Notes under the pieces: generated by a model
Databases searched by the model: none
Seen by the model: the letters and a program-made list of their open reading frames with translations, nothing else
What the model was told of the DNA's origin: nothing
Source: Paraglaciecola mesophila
GTDB taxonomy: Bacteria; Pseudomonadota; Gammaproteobacteria; Enterobacterales; Alteromonadaceae
Assembly (NCBI RefSeq): GCF_009906955.1
Contig: NZ_CP047656.1
Span: 2,875,001 to 2,939,000, forward strand
DNA length: 64,000 nucleotides
Direction: 5' to 3'
Made by a program: the position numbers and the translations under genes
Shown: positions 16,023 through 26,015 of the stretch, piece after piece
Position numbering within the stretch: position 1 is the first letter of the stretch
Layout: every line of letters starts with the position of its first letter

Positions 16023-17294
16023 GTGCAACAGGCATTAACTTATTTAGGCACCCTTGATGATGTGGTGCAGCGTTACCCTTGGAATATAGAAATAGGCCTG
16101 CAGCAGTTTAATCAGATGCTGATCCGTAAAGCCCTATTGGGCGAAAAAATCATTATCAATGATGGTTACTTGCTTAATCATCCGTTTGCGCGCCAAGCAT
16201 TGCTCAACCCCACTTCCTCCCCACTCAAAGCCTTAATAGAAGCAAACTTTGTACAGGTAATGTCACGTAGCGGCTCATTGTTAGACGTGGCCGAGAAAAT
16301 GGCCGCTCAAGGCGTAGAGAGCTTTCAAGCCTTGCAAAAAAGTGCTGAATGGCCTGATTTACAGCGCATGCTTAAGCAATGGGAGCCAGGTTTACAACGC
16401 ATCGAAAACTTCATTCCTTGGCCTAAAAAACACATTAGCCACGGCTTCGACAATATGCTCGGGCGTAGCCGTCATTTACAGGTTGAAACCCTCGGCATGG
16501 CTGCTGTGTCTAACGATGACTTTCAGCGGGTATTCGATTTGTATACTGCGAAAAACAAAACCGACAAAGAAGCGACGCGCACCCGCTGGGAGCAAGCGTG
16601 TTTGAGTATTTTGGGTGATGCGCCTGATGCCAAAGCAAAAATAAATGAGTTAATGGGGTTGGCCACCGAGGCTTACCATTACAACTTTGCTGTGTGCTTA
16701 AGCTCTCAGTTTAGTGAACGAAAAATTTTGGTCGAGACACGCTATAGCCGCGCATTCGCAGATTTAATTCAACTCGGACAACCAACTGAATCTGAATTAG
16801 TGGATATCCCTTCTATTCAAATACCGCAAAAGCTTTCGTTTGACCGCCCACAACTATGGAAAGAGTTGGTCGACCCCTTCAGTGATGTAGCGGCGGTGCA
16901 AAAAGAATATCAAGACGTGATGGATCAGTTTTTTGCAGGTCAGGCCAACGCTAAATTGGTTGAAGAGGTGTCGTTAAAATACTCTAAAGCCTTATCGGCA
17001 CATTTTGAAAATGACGAACAAGATGGCGGCATAAAAAAAGTCGCCTTAAGCATCGGCTTCTTAGGCCTAGGTTTGGTCGCCGGTGGGCCTGTGACTGCAG
17101 GCCTGCTATGGCTAGCAGAAAACAGCTTACTGCCCACGGTTACCCGAGTCTTCAAGCTGCGTGATAAAGGTTTTTTCAAAAAACAAAGCACTGCTCAGCC
17201 AATGGATTTAAGCCGCAAGAATACCCTAAGCTCGGTGTCTATATCCCTACCATTGGCTGAAAAGCTAGCCAAAGACATACCTGACTTTAATTAG
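16023..17294 (+). CDS. Protein of unknown function, 423 aa
   Basis: I do not recognise this family. Start is GTG at 16023 without a clear ribosome site. The N-terminal third (QRYPWNIEIGLQQFNQMLIR, then IINDGYLLNHPFARQALL) is followed by SSPLKALIEANFVQVMSRSG and a helical, charged middle with MLGRSRHLQVETLGM and LGDAPDAKAKINELMGLATE. Near residues 342-365 is a Gly-rich hydrophobic stretch (ALSIGFLGLGLVAGGPVTAG), possibly a membrane helix, then a basic RVFKLRDKGFFKKQS. The length, intact frame and codon use argue for a real gene. It follows ohrR by 103 bp and is convergent with a nucleoside hydrolase, so context gives no function. Confidence 0.75.
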   Translation: MQQALTYLGTLDDVVQRYPWNIEIGLQQFNQMLIRKALLGEKIIINDGYLLNHPFARQALLNPTSSPLKALIEANFVQVMSRSGSLLDVAEKMAAQGVESFQALQKSAEWPDLQRMLKQWEPGLQRIENFIPWPKKHISHGFDNMLGRSRHLQVETLGMAAVSNDDFQRVFDLYTAKNKTDKEATRTRWEQACLSILGDAPDAKAKINELMGLATEAYHYNFAVCLSSQFSERKILVETRYSRAFADLIQLGQPTESELVDIPSIQIPQKLSFDRPQLWKELVDPFSDVAAVQKEYQDVMDQFFAGQANAKLVEEVSLKYSKALSAHFENDEQDGGIKKVALSIGFLGLGLVAGGPVTAGLLWLAENSLLPTVTRVFKLRDKGFFKKQSTAQPMDLSRKNTLSSVSISLPLAEKLAKDIPDFN

Positions 17295-17393
17295 CTAGGT
17301 GGCAGCTAACTTGAAGCCTGAATAAGTGTTATAGGCATAGGGTTGCATTGACTCCCTAGCGTGTGCTCCTTTATGCCTAAACACATTTACCGC

Positions 17394-18512
17394 TTATATC
17401 GCTTCGTTTTTCGACGAGTCTTGGATATTCAAAATTTCAATAAGTGCATCAAACGCCCTTTGTGGTTGAGTATGGCGACAGATTTTAACTGCTGGGTTAT
17501 CACCACCTATGCGGGTGATCCCGAACGTAGCAGGATCATAGTGAGAACGCGCAAAGCCAGCCTCTGTCATGCTCGGCATACTCGAGTCTGCCCATTTATC
17601 TCCCGCTGAGACTTTGTCATGCTCAACCCATACTGATTGCATATCACCTTGGCATAACTCTGGCTCAACCACCACAAGCGCCGCCAACACATCCCAAAAA
17701 TAGTATTCTTTTGATTCAATAAACCAGTCGTTGTCATCTAGTACTTTATCCCAAAACTCTGCGGCTTGTGTTTTAACCTGCGACTTAAAACGTTTGGCGT
17801 ATTCAGGCGTCACCATCACTTGGTTAGTTAAGTCTAACCCCACAACTTCTACCGGCAGAGATGATGCAAATACGATGTCTGCTGCGACTGCATCCACATA
17901 AATATTCCACTCGGCTTTTTTGTTGGGATGATCGCCGGTAAAACCAGGCACTATGATATTCCCTGGCGCGTCAAAGCCGCCACCCATCATGACCAACCGC
18001 GACACCTTCGGCATATCTTCTGGATACTTCTGCAACCACTGGGCGATGTTAGTTAAGCTACCAGCGCTAAGTAACACCACTTGTTCGTCTTGTTCACTAA
18101 GTAGTTGATGGATCAAGTCAACAGAGTCCAGCTCTGTGGGCTTACGATCAGTTATAGGCACTGGCACCCCTGACAAAGTATCAGCCTGCTGACGCCACGG
18201 AGCAGGAAAGGCAAAATAACCGTCCATTGGAAAGTCGTTTCCACAGGTAAATGGCACATCGGGAGAGTTTGATAACGCCAGCAAACCCGGAATATTCGCC
18301 ATGTTATCCGCGCAGTGTCCCTCACCAACACCATTAGAGGTGACCCCAAGTAATTCAATCTGAGGGTGGTTCGCAACCACCAGCATGGCAGACCAGTCGT
18401 CTATCCCCATATCCGTGTCATAAATGACCTTTTCAGCAGATACAGCGGAACAAAAAATAGAAAATACGACAAGCATTGACGCGTTTGATAAGCGGGAAAA
18501 ACGTTGGAACAT
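17394..18512 (-). CDS. Exported inosine/uridine-preferring nucleoside hydrolase
   Basis: Nucleoside hydrolase of 372 aa that cleaves the N-glycosidic bond of ribonucleosides. A signal peptide (about 26 residues, ending CSAVSA) directs it to the periplasm. The calcium-binding aspartate signature is intact in VIYDTDMGIDDW, with further family segments QVVLLSAGSLTNIAQWL, RLVMMGGGF, AEWNIYVDAVAADIVF and YYFWDVLAALVVV. A periplasmic location suggests scavenging of external nucleosides. It stands alone, convergent with the 423-aa gene. Confidence 0.88.
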   Translation of the reverse strand: MFQRFSRLSNASMLVVFSIFCSAVSAEKVIYDTDMGIDDWSAMLVVANHPQIELLGVTSNGVGEGHCADNMANIPGLLALSNSPDVPFTCGNDFPMDGYFAFPAPWRQQADTLSGVPVPITDRKPTELDSVDLIHQLLSEQDEQVVLLSAGSLTNIAQWLQKYPEDMPKVSRLVMMGGGFDAPGNIIVPGFTGDHPNKKAEWNIYVDAVAADIVFASSLPVEVVGLDLTNQVMVTPEYAKRFKSQVKTQAAEFWDKVLDDNDWFIESKEYYFWDVLAALVVVEPELCQGDMQSVWVEHDKVSAGDKWADSSMPSMTEAGFARSHYDPATFGITRIGGDNPAVKICRHTQPQRAFDALIEILNIQDSSKNEAI

Positions 18513-19117
18513 CTAAATACCAGTTACTAATAATGAAAGGAGCGCAAATGTAGCAAAATCAGCACCACATTTCTCTTAATAAACAACCCTTTAAATTCAG
18601 TGGGTTACCACCCTGCATGAAATCCAATCAGTACAATTTAATGCAACATAGAATCTATCTTGCACCATTTTGTGCATCACAGGAGTTCACCCAAAGTATC
18701 GAAATTGATGGAATCGACAGAAACATATCTATTGATCCTTTTCTTCAGGCAGGCGTAAGAAGTCGTCATAGGAAATTTTGAAACAGCGCTTACGTACTCT
18801 TATTCCATATGTAGCGAATGTTGAATACATCTAACAAAATAGAAGTAAATCACTGTAAATTGATAAAAAGCAGTTATTTTCACTAGTATTCTGATTTTCT
18901 TACATTCATATTTGCTATAGCAATTTAAAATTTTTGTCACAATGAATACTTTTTAAATGCTGGTTGGTCTACTAAACATAACGCTACATAAGCGAAATAA
19001 TTGGCCACCTAGTTCAGTTTTAATATTCACGTGAAAACGCAGTATGTCGATATTTCATTTTCTTTATTCATCGCTAGCGCGCACGAGTAAGGTATTAAAA
19101 GGTAAAATTTCCATATC
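18513..19117. other. 605-bp gap with no gene seen
   Basis: AT-rich spacer upstream of both the nucleoside hydrolase and HxlR genes. The longest candidate is a 46-codon frame at 18641-18781 without a ribosome site or recognisable content. I see no repeat, tRNA or clear terminator. Confidence 0.6.
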
Positions 19118-19630
19118 ATGAAGTGGAATCAAATTAACGAACAAACATGCTCTATTGCTCGCTCTGTATCTATATTCGGTGACCGCTGGACATTGCTTAT
19201 TCTCAGAGATATTTTTTGGAATGTAACAAAGTTTTCCGAATTACAGAAATCGCTAGGGATCACTAAGCATCGCCTGTCTGACCGCTTAAATCGTTTAGTC
19301 GAATCAGGAGTGTTATACAAAGCCTTATACGATGAAAAGCGACAACATTTTGAATATAAATTAACAGAGAAAGGTAGTGATCTATATCCTATCATACTGG
19401 CCATTGCCCACTGGGGAGACAAATGGGAAGTGGACAGTGACGGGCCGCCGGTAAATTATTTTCACTCTACTTGTGGAAAAAAAGGCATTCCATATATTGC
19501 CTGCGCTGAGTGCGGTGAAGAGCTTAATATTGCCAACACCTCAGGTGAAATTGGTACAGGTATCTTGAATAAGGTGAAAAGAGGAGAGGAAACCGGCCTA
19601 AAAATTGAAATTTACGCCGGTAATACGTAG
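19118..19630 (+). CDS. HxlR-family transcriptional regulator
   Basis: Winged-helix regulator of 170 aa. The N-terminal CSIARSVSIFGDRWTLLILRD and SELQKSLGITKHRLSDRLNR, then FEYKLTEKGSDLYPIILAIAHWGDKW, are typical HxlR segments. The C-terminal 60 residues form an extension with Cys in YFHSTCGKK and YIACAECGEE, which may bind a metal or form disulfides; such extensions occur in a subset of HxlR proteins. It stands alone: no oxidoreductase or transporter, the usual HxlR target, adjoins it. It is convergent with prmA. Confidence 0.87.
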   Translation: MKWNQINEQTCSIARSVSIFGDRWTLLILRDIFWNVTKFSELQKSLGITKHRLSDRLNRLVESGVLYKALYDEKRQHFEYKLTEKGSDLYPIILAIAHWGDKWEVDSDGPPVNYFHSTCGKKGIPYIACAECGEELNIANTSGEIGTGILNKVKRGEETGLKIEIYAGNT

Positions 19631-19654
19631 GGATTCACTTTGGTGTAAGAGAAG

Positions 19655-20533
19655 CTATTTTCGCGTACCAGACACCCTTGCCCATTCACCTTCTATTGCT
19701 ATTGGCTCCATATTGAAATCTTGACTGTATAGGTTATTTATATCTTCTGCTTGTTCAGCCAATATCCCCGAAAGCACGAGTTTTCCACCCGGTTTACAAT
19801 ACCCAGTAATGACTTCACGCAGGTCGCGTAGTGGCCCGGCAAGAATATTCGCGAGTACCACATCAGCCATTAATTCAGGTTGATGTTGGGGCAAATACAA
19901 CTCAATTTTATCGCCTATTTGGTTACGATCCGCATTAGTTTGGCTTGATAGAAGTGCTTGAGGGTCTATGTCGATACCCACCACTCGCTCAGCGCCCAGT
20001 TTAATAGCAGCAATGCCTAATATTCCTGAGCCACATCCAAAATCAACCACCAATTTATCGCTTAATTCAAGAGCATCTAACCAACGTAAACAAAGGGCAG
20101 TCGTTGGGTGGGTACCGGTTCCGAATGCTAATCCAGGATCGAGCATCACATTCACTGCCGTTGGGTCTGGCACCTCGCGCCAGCTTGGGCAAATCCATAA
20201 TCGTTCGCCAAAGCGCATCGGATGAAAGTTGTCCATCCATTCACGTTCCCAATCTTTGTCTTCTAATTGATCAAGTTTATGGGGAAAACCAACACCCAAT
20301 ACTTTTGATTTGCTGATTCTTGCAATAACACCATCCATATCATGGTCTGCTTCATATAAGCCAACGACTTGCGTCTCTGGCCACAACATGACTTCGCCCG
20401 GCTTGGGTTCGTACATGGGAGTATCTTTGGCGTCAACAAAGGTAACAGCTTGCGCGCCATTGGCGCTTAGCATGTCGCCTACTTGCTCCGCATGTTCGGC
20501 TTTTGTGTCGATGATGAGTTGGATCCAAGGCAT
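19655..20533 (-). CDS. prmA: Ribosomal protein L11 methyltransferase
   Basis: SAM-dependent methyltransferase of 292 aa that methylates ribosomal protein L11. The N-terminal domain starts [20 protein letters not shown]. The substrate and cofactor region includes [49 protein letters not shown] and [16 protein letters not shown] at 20531-20533 gives the canonical N-terminus; a TTG at 20546-20548 would add five residues. In many gammaproteobacteria prmA follows accC directly; here a MATE gene on the other strand lies between them. Confidence 0.95.
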   Translation of the reverse strand: MPWIQLIIDTKAEHAEQVGDMLSANGAQAVTFVDAKDTPMYEPKPGEVMLWPETQVVGLYEADHDMDGVIARISKSKVLGVGFPHKLDQLEDKDWEREWMDNFHPMRFGERLWICPSWREVPDPTAVNVMLDPGLAFGTGTHPTTALCLRWLDALELSDKLVVDFGCGSGILGIAAIKLGAERVVGIDIDPQALLSSQTNADRNQIGDKIELYLPQHQPELMADVVLANILAGPLRDLREVITGYCKPGGKLVLSGILAEQAEDINNLYSQDFNMEPIAIEGEWARVSGTRK

Positions 20534-20682
20534 ATCAGGTCTTATCAATTAGCAAAGAAGTCAGTATAACATTAGTTATTTATAGGGTTGTGCGTAAACT
20601 ATCTTTGTAAGGCAATTCGATAAAGCTTTCATTCTCAAAAACGGCTGTTTTGAGGTTACTCGTTAACTATTTTGGAGATATT

Positions 20683-22032
20683 TTGGCCCCTTCTCGTGAT
20701 TTACTGACTCCCCCTGTTTATAAAGTGTTGTCTCGTCTTACCTTACCTATGATCCTCGGTATTATTGCCGTGTTGTCTGTTTCTTTAATTGATACCTACT
20801 TTGTCAGTCAATTAGGCACAGACTACCTCGCCGCTTTGTCATTTAGTTTTCCGGTAACGATGAGCATCTCTAGCTTGGCAATTGGATTGGGGGTGGGCGC
20901 TGCGTCTGCCGTTTCTCGCGCGGTAGGTGCCAATAATAAAGAACAAGCCAAGCGATTATCTACTGATAGCCTATTACTGGGCATAACGGTCGTGATGGTG
21001 GTCGCGGTAGTAGGTTATATCTACGTTAAGCCATTACTTAGCGTACTTGGCGCAAAGGGCGACGTTCTGGAACTCGGTGCACGCTATATGCGCATTTGGT
21101 TTATTTCTGTACCCTTTTTGGTGGTCCCCATGATCGCCAACGCCCTAGTTCGTTGCGTAGGTGATGCCTTTTGGCCTAGCTTAATGATGATAGGCTCTGC
21201 ATTGGTCAATATTGTGGCCACCCCTATTTTGATTTTTGGTTGGGGCGTGATCCCAGCTTTTGACATTGAAGGGGCCGCATACGGCACCTTGTTTGCTCAA
21301 ATACTTACCCTGTTCGCATCCTTAGCAATACTCATAATCCGCGAGAAGCTGCTGAGCTTTCACCTTCCGAGTAAAGAACAACTGCTTGAGTCATGGCGCT
21401 ATTTATTGTCTATTGCAGTGCCCGCCTCAGCAGGCAATATGGTCAATCCTTTATCTATTGCTATTGTGACTGCCATTGTCGCTTGGTTTGGTGAAAAGTC
21501 CGTCGCGGCGTTTGGTTTAGCCACCCGAGTGGAGTTTTTTGCCGTTATTCCCATGTTAGCTTTGTCTTCTGCTATTGGTCCCCTTGCTGGGCAAAATTGG
21601 GGCGCAGGCCAAACACACAGAATAACGGAAGGGCTTAAAATCAGTTACTGGGTGTGTGTCGCATGGGCAATATTGCTAAGTGTCTTTCTTTGGTTTTTCG
21701 GGCCTTTTATTGTCGCAGGTTTTACGGATGACAATGAAGTTTCCCAGTTGGCGCTTATTTATCTGCGCATTATTCCCATGAGTGTTTGGGGCTATGGCAT
21801 CGTCATAGTGGCTGCGGCAGCGTTTAATGCCATTGGCAAAGCCAAGATGGGCTTGGGCTACTATGTGGTTCGCTCTGCATTGTTTTACGTGCCCTTGTCT
21901 TGGGTCGGTGCCCTATATGCAAAAGCAGATTACGTCTTTGTGGGCATCGCCCTGGCGAATGTTATTTCCGGTATTTTAGTGGCTTGGTACTCGTTACGGT
22001 ATTTAAAGCAACTCAAACTAATACCAAACTAA
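20683..22032 (+). CDS. MATE-family efflux transporter
   Basis: Multidrug and toxin extrusion-type carrier of about 449 aa with 12 predicted membrane helices. Segments typical of the family are LTLPMILGIIAVLSVSLIDT, GVGAASAVSRAVGANNKEQA, NALVRCVGDAFWPSLMMIG, and in the second half FAVIPMLALSSAIGPLAGQN WGAG followed by AAAFNAIGKAKMG. The substrate is unknown. TTG at 20683 is the preferred start, because GGAG at 20674-20677 sits 5 bases ahead; a TTG at 20650 lacks such a site. It is inserted head-to-tail between prmA and accC on the opposite strand, interrupting an otherwise common gene order. Confidence 0.87.
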   Translation: MAPSRDLLTPPVYKVLSRLTLPMILGIIAVLSVSLIDTYFVSQLGTDYLAALSFSFPVTMSISSLAIGLGVGAASAVSRAVGANNKEQAKRLSTDSLLLGITVVMVVAVVGYIYVKPLLSVLGAKGDVLELGARYMRIWFISVPFLVVPMIANALVRCVGDAFWPSLMMIGSALVNIVATPILIFGWGVIPAFDIEGAAYGTLFAQILTLFASLAILIIREKLLSFHLPSKEQLLESWRYLLSIAVPASAGNMVNPLSIAIVTAIVAWFGEKSVAAFGLATRVEFFAVIPMLALSSAIGPLAGQNWGAGQTHRITEGLKISYWVCVAWAILLSVFLWFFGPFIVAGFTDDNEVSQLALIYLRIIPMSVWGYGIVIVAAAAFNAIGKAKMGLGYYVVRSALFYVPLSWVGALYAKADYVFVGIALANVISGILVAWYSLRYLKQLKLIPN

Positions 22033-22040
22033 GCACGCAA

Positions 22041-22064
22041 AAAAAAAGAGTGCCGAAGCACTCT
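22041..22064 (-). terminator. Intrinsic terminator of the aroQ-accB-accC operon
   Basis: On the minus strand the stem AGAGTGC / GCACTCT (22047-22053 and 22058-22064) closes a TTCG tetraloop and is followed by a run of at least eight T. It lies 24 bp after the accC stop codon. Confidence 0.9.
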
Positions 22065-22087
22065 CTCGTCATAACACTTTACGAAGA

Positions 22088-23437
22088 TTAATGACCGCCT
22101 AGGCCTAACTTCTTCTCAAGGTAATGTATATTCGCACCGCCAGCAGCAAAGGCTTCATCTGCCATAATACGCTGCTGTAGTGGGATATTAGTTTTGATTC
22201 CTTCAATAACCAACTCACCCAATGCATGTTGCATTCTGGCGATGGCGACTTCACGCGTCTCACCGTAAGTGATCAACTTACCAATCATAGAATCATAGTT
22301 TGGCGGTACAGAGTAACCAGCATAAATATGTGAATCCCAACGCACCCCTAAACCACCTGGTGGGTGAAACATATTGATTTTACCCGGGCTTGGTATAAAC
22401 GTATCTGGGTCTTCAGCATTAATACGGCACTCAATAGCATGCCCACGAACCTGAATCTGGTCTTGAGAAATCGTCAACTTTTGACCATCTGCGATGCGCA
22501 GTTGTTCTTTTATCAAATCGACCCCTGTAATCATCTCTGATACTGGGTGCTCAACCTGAATACGGGTGTTCATTTCAATGAAATAAAACTCACCATTTTC
22601 GAACAAGAATTCAAATGTTCCCGCTCCACGATACCCGATATCGATACACGCTTGGCAACAACGTGCACCAATTTTGGCACGCATTTCTTCACTAATACCA
22701 GGGGCTGGGGCTTCTTCTACCACTTTCTGGTGACGGCGTTGCATTGAACAATCACGCTCACCTAAATGAATAGCATTGCCTTGGCCGTCTGCAAGCACTT
22801 GAATTTCGACGTGACGTGGGTTTTCAAGGAATTTTTCCATGTAAACCACATCGTTGTTAAATGCTGCTGCGGCTTCACCTTTGGTCGCTGCGATCGAACC
22901 AATCAATTCAGCTTCATTGCGCACAACGCGCATACCACGACCACCACCGCCGCCAGCCGCTTTAACAATAATAGGGTAACCAATTTCTTTGGCTAACTTC
23001 TTATTACGCGCTTCGTCGTCATTTAGAGGGCCATCAGAACCGGGAACACAAGGTACGCCAGCCGCCTTCATTGATTTAATGGCCGAGACTTTGTCGCCCA
23101 TCAAATTAATGGTTTCTGCTTTTGGACCAATAAAAATGAAGCCGCTGCGCTCAACTGCTTCAGCAAAATCAGCATTTTCCGCTAAAAAGCCGTAACCAGG
23201 GTGAATAGCCACTGAGTTAGTGACTTCTGCTGCTGCAATAATACGTGGAATGTTCAGGTAACTTTCGGTCGCAGATGGCTTACCAATACAAATGGTTTCA
23301 TCGGCCAAAAGCACGTGTTTCAAACTTTCATCAGCGGTGGAATGCACAGCGACAGTCTTGATGCCTAGCTCTTTACAGGCGCGCAAGATGCGAAGTGCAA
23401 TTTCACCACGATTGGCAATCAGTACTTTATCAAGCAT
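22088..23437 (-). CDS. accC: Biotin carboxylase subunit of acetyl-CoA carboxylase
   Basis: ATP-grasp enzyme of 449 aa that carboxylates the biotin on AccB in the first step of fatty-acid synthesis. Motifs: [20 protein letters not shown] at the start, [35 protein letters not shown] (ATP-binding Gly-rich loop), [40 protein letters not shown] and [14 protein letters not shown]. Full length. It follows accB by 14 bp and is the last gene of the operon before a strong terminator. Confidence 0.98.
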   Translation of the reverse strand: MLDKVLIANRGEIALRILRACKELGIKTVAVHSTADESLKHVLLADETICIGKPSATESYLNIPRIIAAAEVTNSVAIHPGYGFLAENADFAEAVERSGFIFIGPKAETINLMGDKVSAIKSMKAAGVPCVPGSDGPLNDDEARNKKLAKEIGYPIIVKAAGGGGGRGMRVVRNEAELIGSIAATKGEAAAAFNNDVVYMEKFLENPRHVEIQVLADGQGNAIHLGERDCSMQRRHQKVVEEAPAPGISEEMRAKIGARCCQACIDIGYRGAGTFEFLFENGEFYFIEMNTRIQVEHPVSEMITGVDLIKEQLRIADGQKLTISQDQIQVRGHAIECRINAEDPDTFIPSPGKINMFHPPGGLGVRWDSHIYAGYSVPPNYDSMIGKLITYGETREVAIARMQHALGELVIEGIKTNIPLQQRIMADEAFAAGGANIHYLEKKLGLGGH

Positions 23438-23451
23438 TTTCAGTAACCTGC

Positions 23452-23901
23452 TTATTCAATGATGAATAGGGGTTGATCGAATTCAACCGGCTCTTGGTTG
23501 TCGACTAATATCTCTTTGATCACACCCGCTTTGTCCGACTCGATTTGGTTCATCATCTTCATTGCTTCGATGATGCACAAAGTATCGCCCACTTTTACGC
23601 TTTGACCTACTTCAGCAAATGGTTTTGAACCAGGAGAAGATGAACGGTAGAAGGTGCCAACCATAGGCGATTTAACACGGTGCCCGCTAGTTTCAGCAGC
23701 AACTGGTGCTGATGGTGCTTCAGCTACTGGCGCTAAAGGTGCTGGTGCAGCTTGTTGAATTGGCGCAGAGTATTGTACTTGCGCAGCCGGCTGGCCACTA
23801 CGATGAATGCGTACAGACTCTTCACCCTCAGTGATTTCTAATTCAGAAATTCCTGATTCTTCTACTAACTCAATGAGTTTCTTTATTTTACGTATATCCA
23901 T
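23452..23901 (-). CDS. accB: Biotin carboxyl carrier protein of acetyl-CoA carboxylase
   Basis: Carrier of about 149 aa. ATG at 23899-23901 gives the standard start [20 protein letters not shown]; an upstream in-frame extension to 23955 is unlikely. A Pro/Ala-rich linker (about residues 45-75) leads to the biotinyl domain, with the biotin-accepting Lys in [18 protein letters not shown]. It is immediately followed by accC, and aroQ lies upstream on the same strand, the usual aroQ-accB-accC arrangement. Confidence 0.97.
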   Translation of the reverse strand: MDIRKIKKLIELVEESGISELEITEGEESVRIHRSGQPAAQVQYSAPIQQAAPAPLAPVAEAPSAPVAAETSGHRVKSPMVGTFYRSSSPGSKPFAEVGQSVKVGDTLCIIEAMKMMNQIESDKAGVIKEILVDNQEPVEFDQPLFIIE

Positions 23902-23960
23902 GATGTTATCTCTTTTTGATTTGTATACATAAGCGACCGGTAGCACACCGACCACGGCAA

Positions 23961-24446
23961 CTAATTCGTTAAACTTTGCACATATTGCTGTGCTGCATTA
24001 AGCGCAAAGGCGTAGCCTTGCTCACCCAAACCACAAATAACACCAACAGCAACATCAGAAAGATATGAATGATGGCGGAAGGGTTCGCGTGCATGCACAT
24101 TAGATAAATGCACTTCAATAAAAGGAATTGAAACACTTAATAATGCATCACGTAAGGCGACGCTTGTGTGGGTAAAGGCCCCTGGATTGATAATAATGAA
24201 GTCAATTTTTTGATAAGCATTGTGAATAGCATCAATTAACTCATGCTCAGCATTAGATTGAACATGACTGATCGTCACGCCCATATCGCCCGCTTGCGTT
24301 TGTAAAGTATCAACAATATCTTGTAGGCTGCGTGAGCCATAGACTTCAGGTTCACGTTTGCCCAACATATTGAGGTTGGGACCATTAATTAATAAAACTT
24401 TCAAGAATACGCCGCTATCTTCGTTAAAATGATAATTATCTTTCAT
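23961..24446 (-). CDS. aroQ: 3-dehydroquinate dehydratase, type II
   Basis: Shikimate-pathway enzyme converting 3-dehydroquinate to 3-dehydroshikimate. The family core is clear: [20 protein letters not shown] (with the catalytic Tyr), [40 protein letters not shown], and [20 protein letters not shown]. The start is uncertain: ATG at 24444-24446 adds 14 residues to the conserved core, while a TTG at 24402-24404 would give a family-length N-terminus; neither has a good ribosome site. First gene of the aroQ-accB-accC operon. Confidence 0.95.
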   Translation of the reverse strand: MKDNYHFNEDSGVFLKVLLINGPNLNMLGKREPEVYGSRSLQDIVDTLQTQAGDMGVTISHVQSNAEHELIDAIHNAYQKIDFIIINPGAFTHTSVALRDALLSVSIPFIEVHLSNVHAREPFRHHSYLSDVAVGVICGLGEQGYAFALNAAQQYVQSLTN

Positions 24447-24654
24447 TATTAGCAAATAAGTATCTGATTAGCGACTATTTTCGTCGAAATTCTTTACTCA
24501 TTGCACTTAATTGAGGCCATTATAGAGCTAACTTACAAATTAGCAGCAAAATACTGGTCTTATCAGCGAAGATTGCCCCAAAGTTTGCGTATTTAATCTT
24601 CACGCTAGGTATATTTATCGCTTGTTTGACGCCAAGGTAATATCAGGGTCAAAT

Positions 24655-25260
24655 ATGTGCATGAATTACATCGCTCATCTGCACCTTGCTCAACATACGA
24701 AAACCAGTCTGGTTGGTAACTTTTTAGGCGACTTTATTAAAGGCAGCGCCTTGGGTGATTTGCCATCGGATCTGCAGCACGGTGTGCGCTTGCACCGCCA
24801 AATTGATACCTACACAGATACCCACCCTCGCGTACTGGCTTTAAAGCAGCAGTTTCCTAAATCTATACGCCGTTATTCAGGCATAGTGCTAGATATCTAT
24901 TTTGATTATCTGCTGATGCAACACTGGCAACAATTTTCTGCAGTAAACGTCAAAAAGCACACCCTGTTTAACCAGTTTTATCATGACTTAGCATTATTGC
25001 ATCAAGACATTAGCCCGCATTTTACTCGAGTGAAAACGGGGCTGTTGCGCCACCAATGGCTAGACGATTATGAACAGCTTGAAGCCTGCTCTCGCGCCAT
25101 GCAAACCGTTGAGAAACGCTTTACTCGCCCCACTGAGTTCGCACAACGAGCCATGGACTTTATTCATGAAAATTCAGTTGCCTTGCAACAGTCTTTTTTA
25201 CACTTTTATCCAGATTTACTTGGGCACAGTGCGTTGTTTGCCAGTAAACTTATTAAATAG
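24655..25260 (+). CDS. acpH: Acyl carrier protein phosphodiesterase
   Basis: AcpH-type enzyme of about 201 aa that removes the 4'-phosphopantetheine group from acyl carrier protein. Characteristic segments are MNYIAHLHLA, LVGNFLGDFIKGSAL, GVRLHRQIDTYTDTHPRV and RRYSGIVLDIYFDYLLMQHW, with HD-domain-like metal ligands (His and Asp in LHRQID and DIYFDYLL). ATG 24655 has AGGG at 24645-24648 with 6-base spacing; a second ATG at 24661 would also fit. It is divergent from aroQ and lies 25 bp before upp, probably co-transcribed. Confidence 0.9.
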   Translation: MCMNYIAHLHLAQHTKTSLVGNFLGDFIKGSALGDLPSDLQHGVRLHRQIDTYTDTHPRVLALKQQFPKSIRRYSGIVLDIYFDYLLMQHWQQFSAVNVKKHTLFNQFYHDLALLHQDISPHFTRVKTGLLRHQWLDDYEQLEACSRAMQTVEKRFTRPTEFAQRAMDFIHENSVALQQSFLHFYPDLLGHSALFASKLIK

Positions 25261-25285
25261 ATCTATTTCACGTTCGAGGTAACTT

Positions 25286-25915
25286 GTGTCAGTTAAAGAA
25301 ATCAACCACCCCTTAGTACAACATAAATTAGGCTTAATGCGCGAAGCGGGTATTAGTAGTAAGAACTTTAGAGAGCTTGCTAGTGAAGTAGGCAACCTGC
25401 TGACCTACGAAGCGACCCGCGAATTAGAAACCGAGACGGTCAACATTAATGGCTGGAATGACGAACCTATCAAGGTAAAGAAAATTAAGGGCAAGAAAAT
25501 CACCATAGTCCCTATTTTGCGTGCAGGCCTTGGCATGTTAGATGGCGTAATGCAGCTTATTCCTAATGCTAAGGTGAGTGTGGTGGGCTTATATCGTGAT
25601 GAAGAAACTCTGCAGCCCGTCGCCTATTTTGACAAAGTGGTGAAAGACGTTGATGCGCGCACAGCGCTGATTGTTGATCCTATGTTAGCCACAGGGGGCA
25701 CATTAATCGCTACCATCGATTTGCTCAAAGAAAAAGGCTGTCAGCATATCATGGGATTGTTTTTGGTCGCGGCACCTGAAGGTATTGAAGCGGTGATCAG
25801 CAAGCATCCAGATGTGGACATTTACACAGCAGCGGTAGATGAAAAACTTAATGAACATGGTTATATTTTGCCTGGTCTAGGCGATGCTGGTGACAAAATA
25901 TTTGGCACTCGGTAA
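25286..25915 (+). CDS. upp: Uracil phosphoribosyltransferase
   Basis: Pyrimidine salvage enzyme of 209 aa forming UMP from uracil and PRPP. The start is GTG at 25286 after GAGGT at 25276-25280. Visible signatures are [58 protein letters not shown], the PRPP-binding loop [20 protein letters not shown], and the C-terminal uracil-binding [20 protein letters not shown]. Full length. Confidence 0.97.
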   Translation: MSVKEINHPLVQHKLGLMREAGISSKNFRELASEVGNLLTYEATRELETETVNINGWNDEPIKVKKIKGKKITIVPILRAGLGMLDGVMQLIPNAKVSVVGLYRDEETLQPVAYFDKVVKDVDARTALIVDPMLATGGTLIATIDLLKEKGCQHIMGLFLVAAPEGIEAVISKHPDVDIYTAAVDEKLNEHGYILPGLGDAGDKIFGTR

Positions 25916-25933
25916 CGTTTAAAATGGGCTAGC

Positions 25934-25955
25934 GGCAATGGACCTAACCATTGCC
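25934..25955 (+). terminator. Hairpin after upp
   Basis: GGCAATGG (25934-25941) / CCATTGCC (25948-25955) with loop ACCTAA, 18 bp past the upp stop. The T-run is weak (CTAATAAT), so this is a tentative terminator serving the convergent pair upp and the downstream hydrolase. Confidence 0.5.
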
Positions 25956-26015
25956 CTAATAATCCAGCCGTATTTAATCAGCGCTTCATTTCCCTCAGCC
26001 CTTTGAATATCCGTT

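Noticed and set aside
18641..18781. 46-codon frame in the 605-bp gap
   Set aside because: No ribosome site and no similarity that I recognise; chance length for AT-rich DNA.
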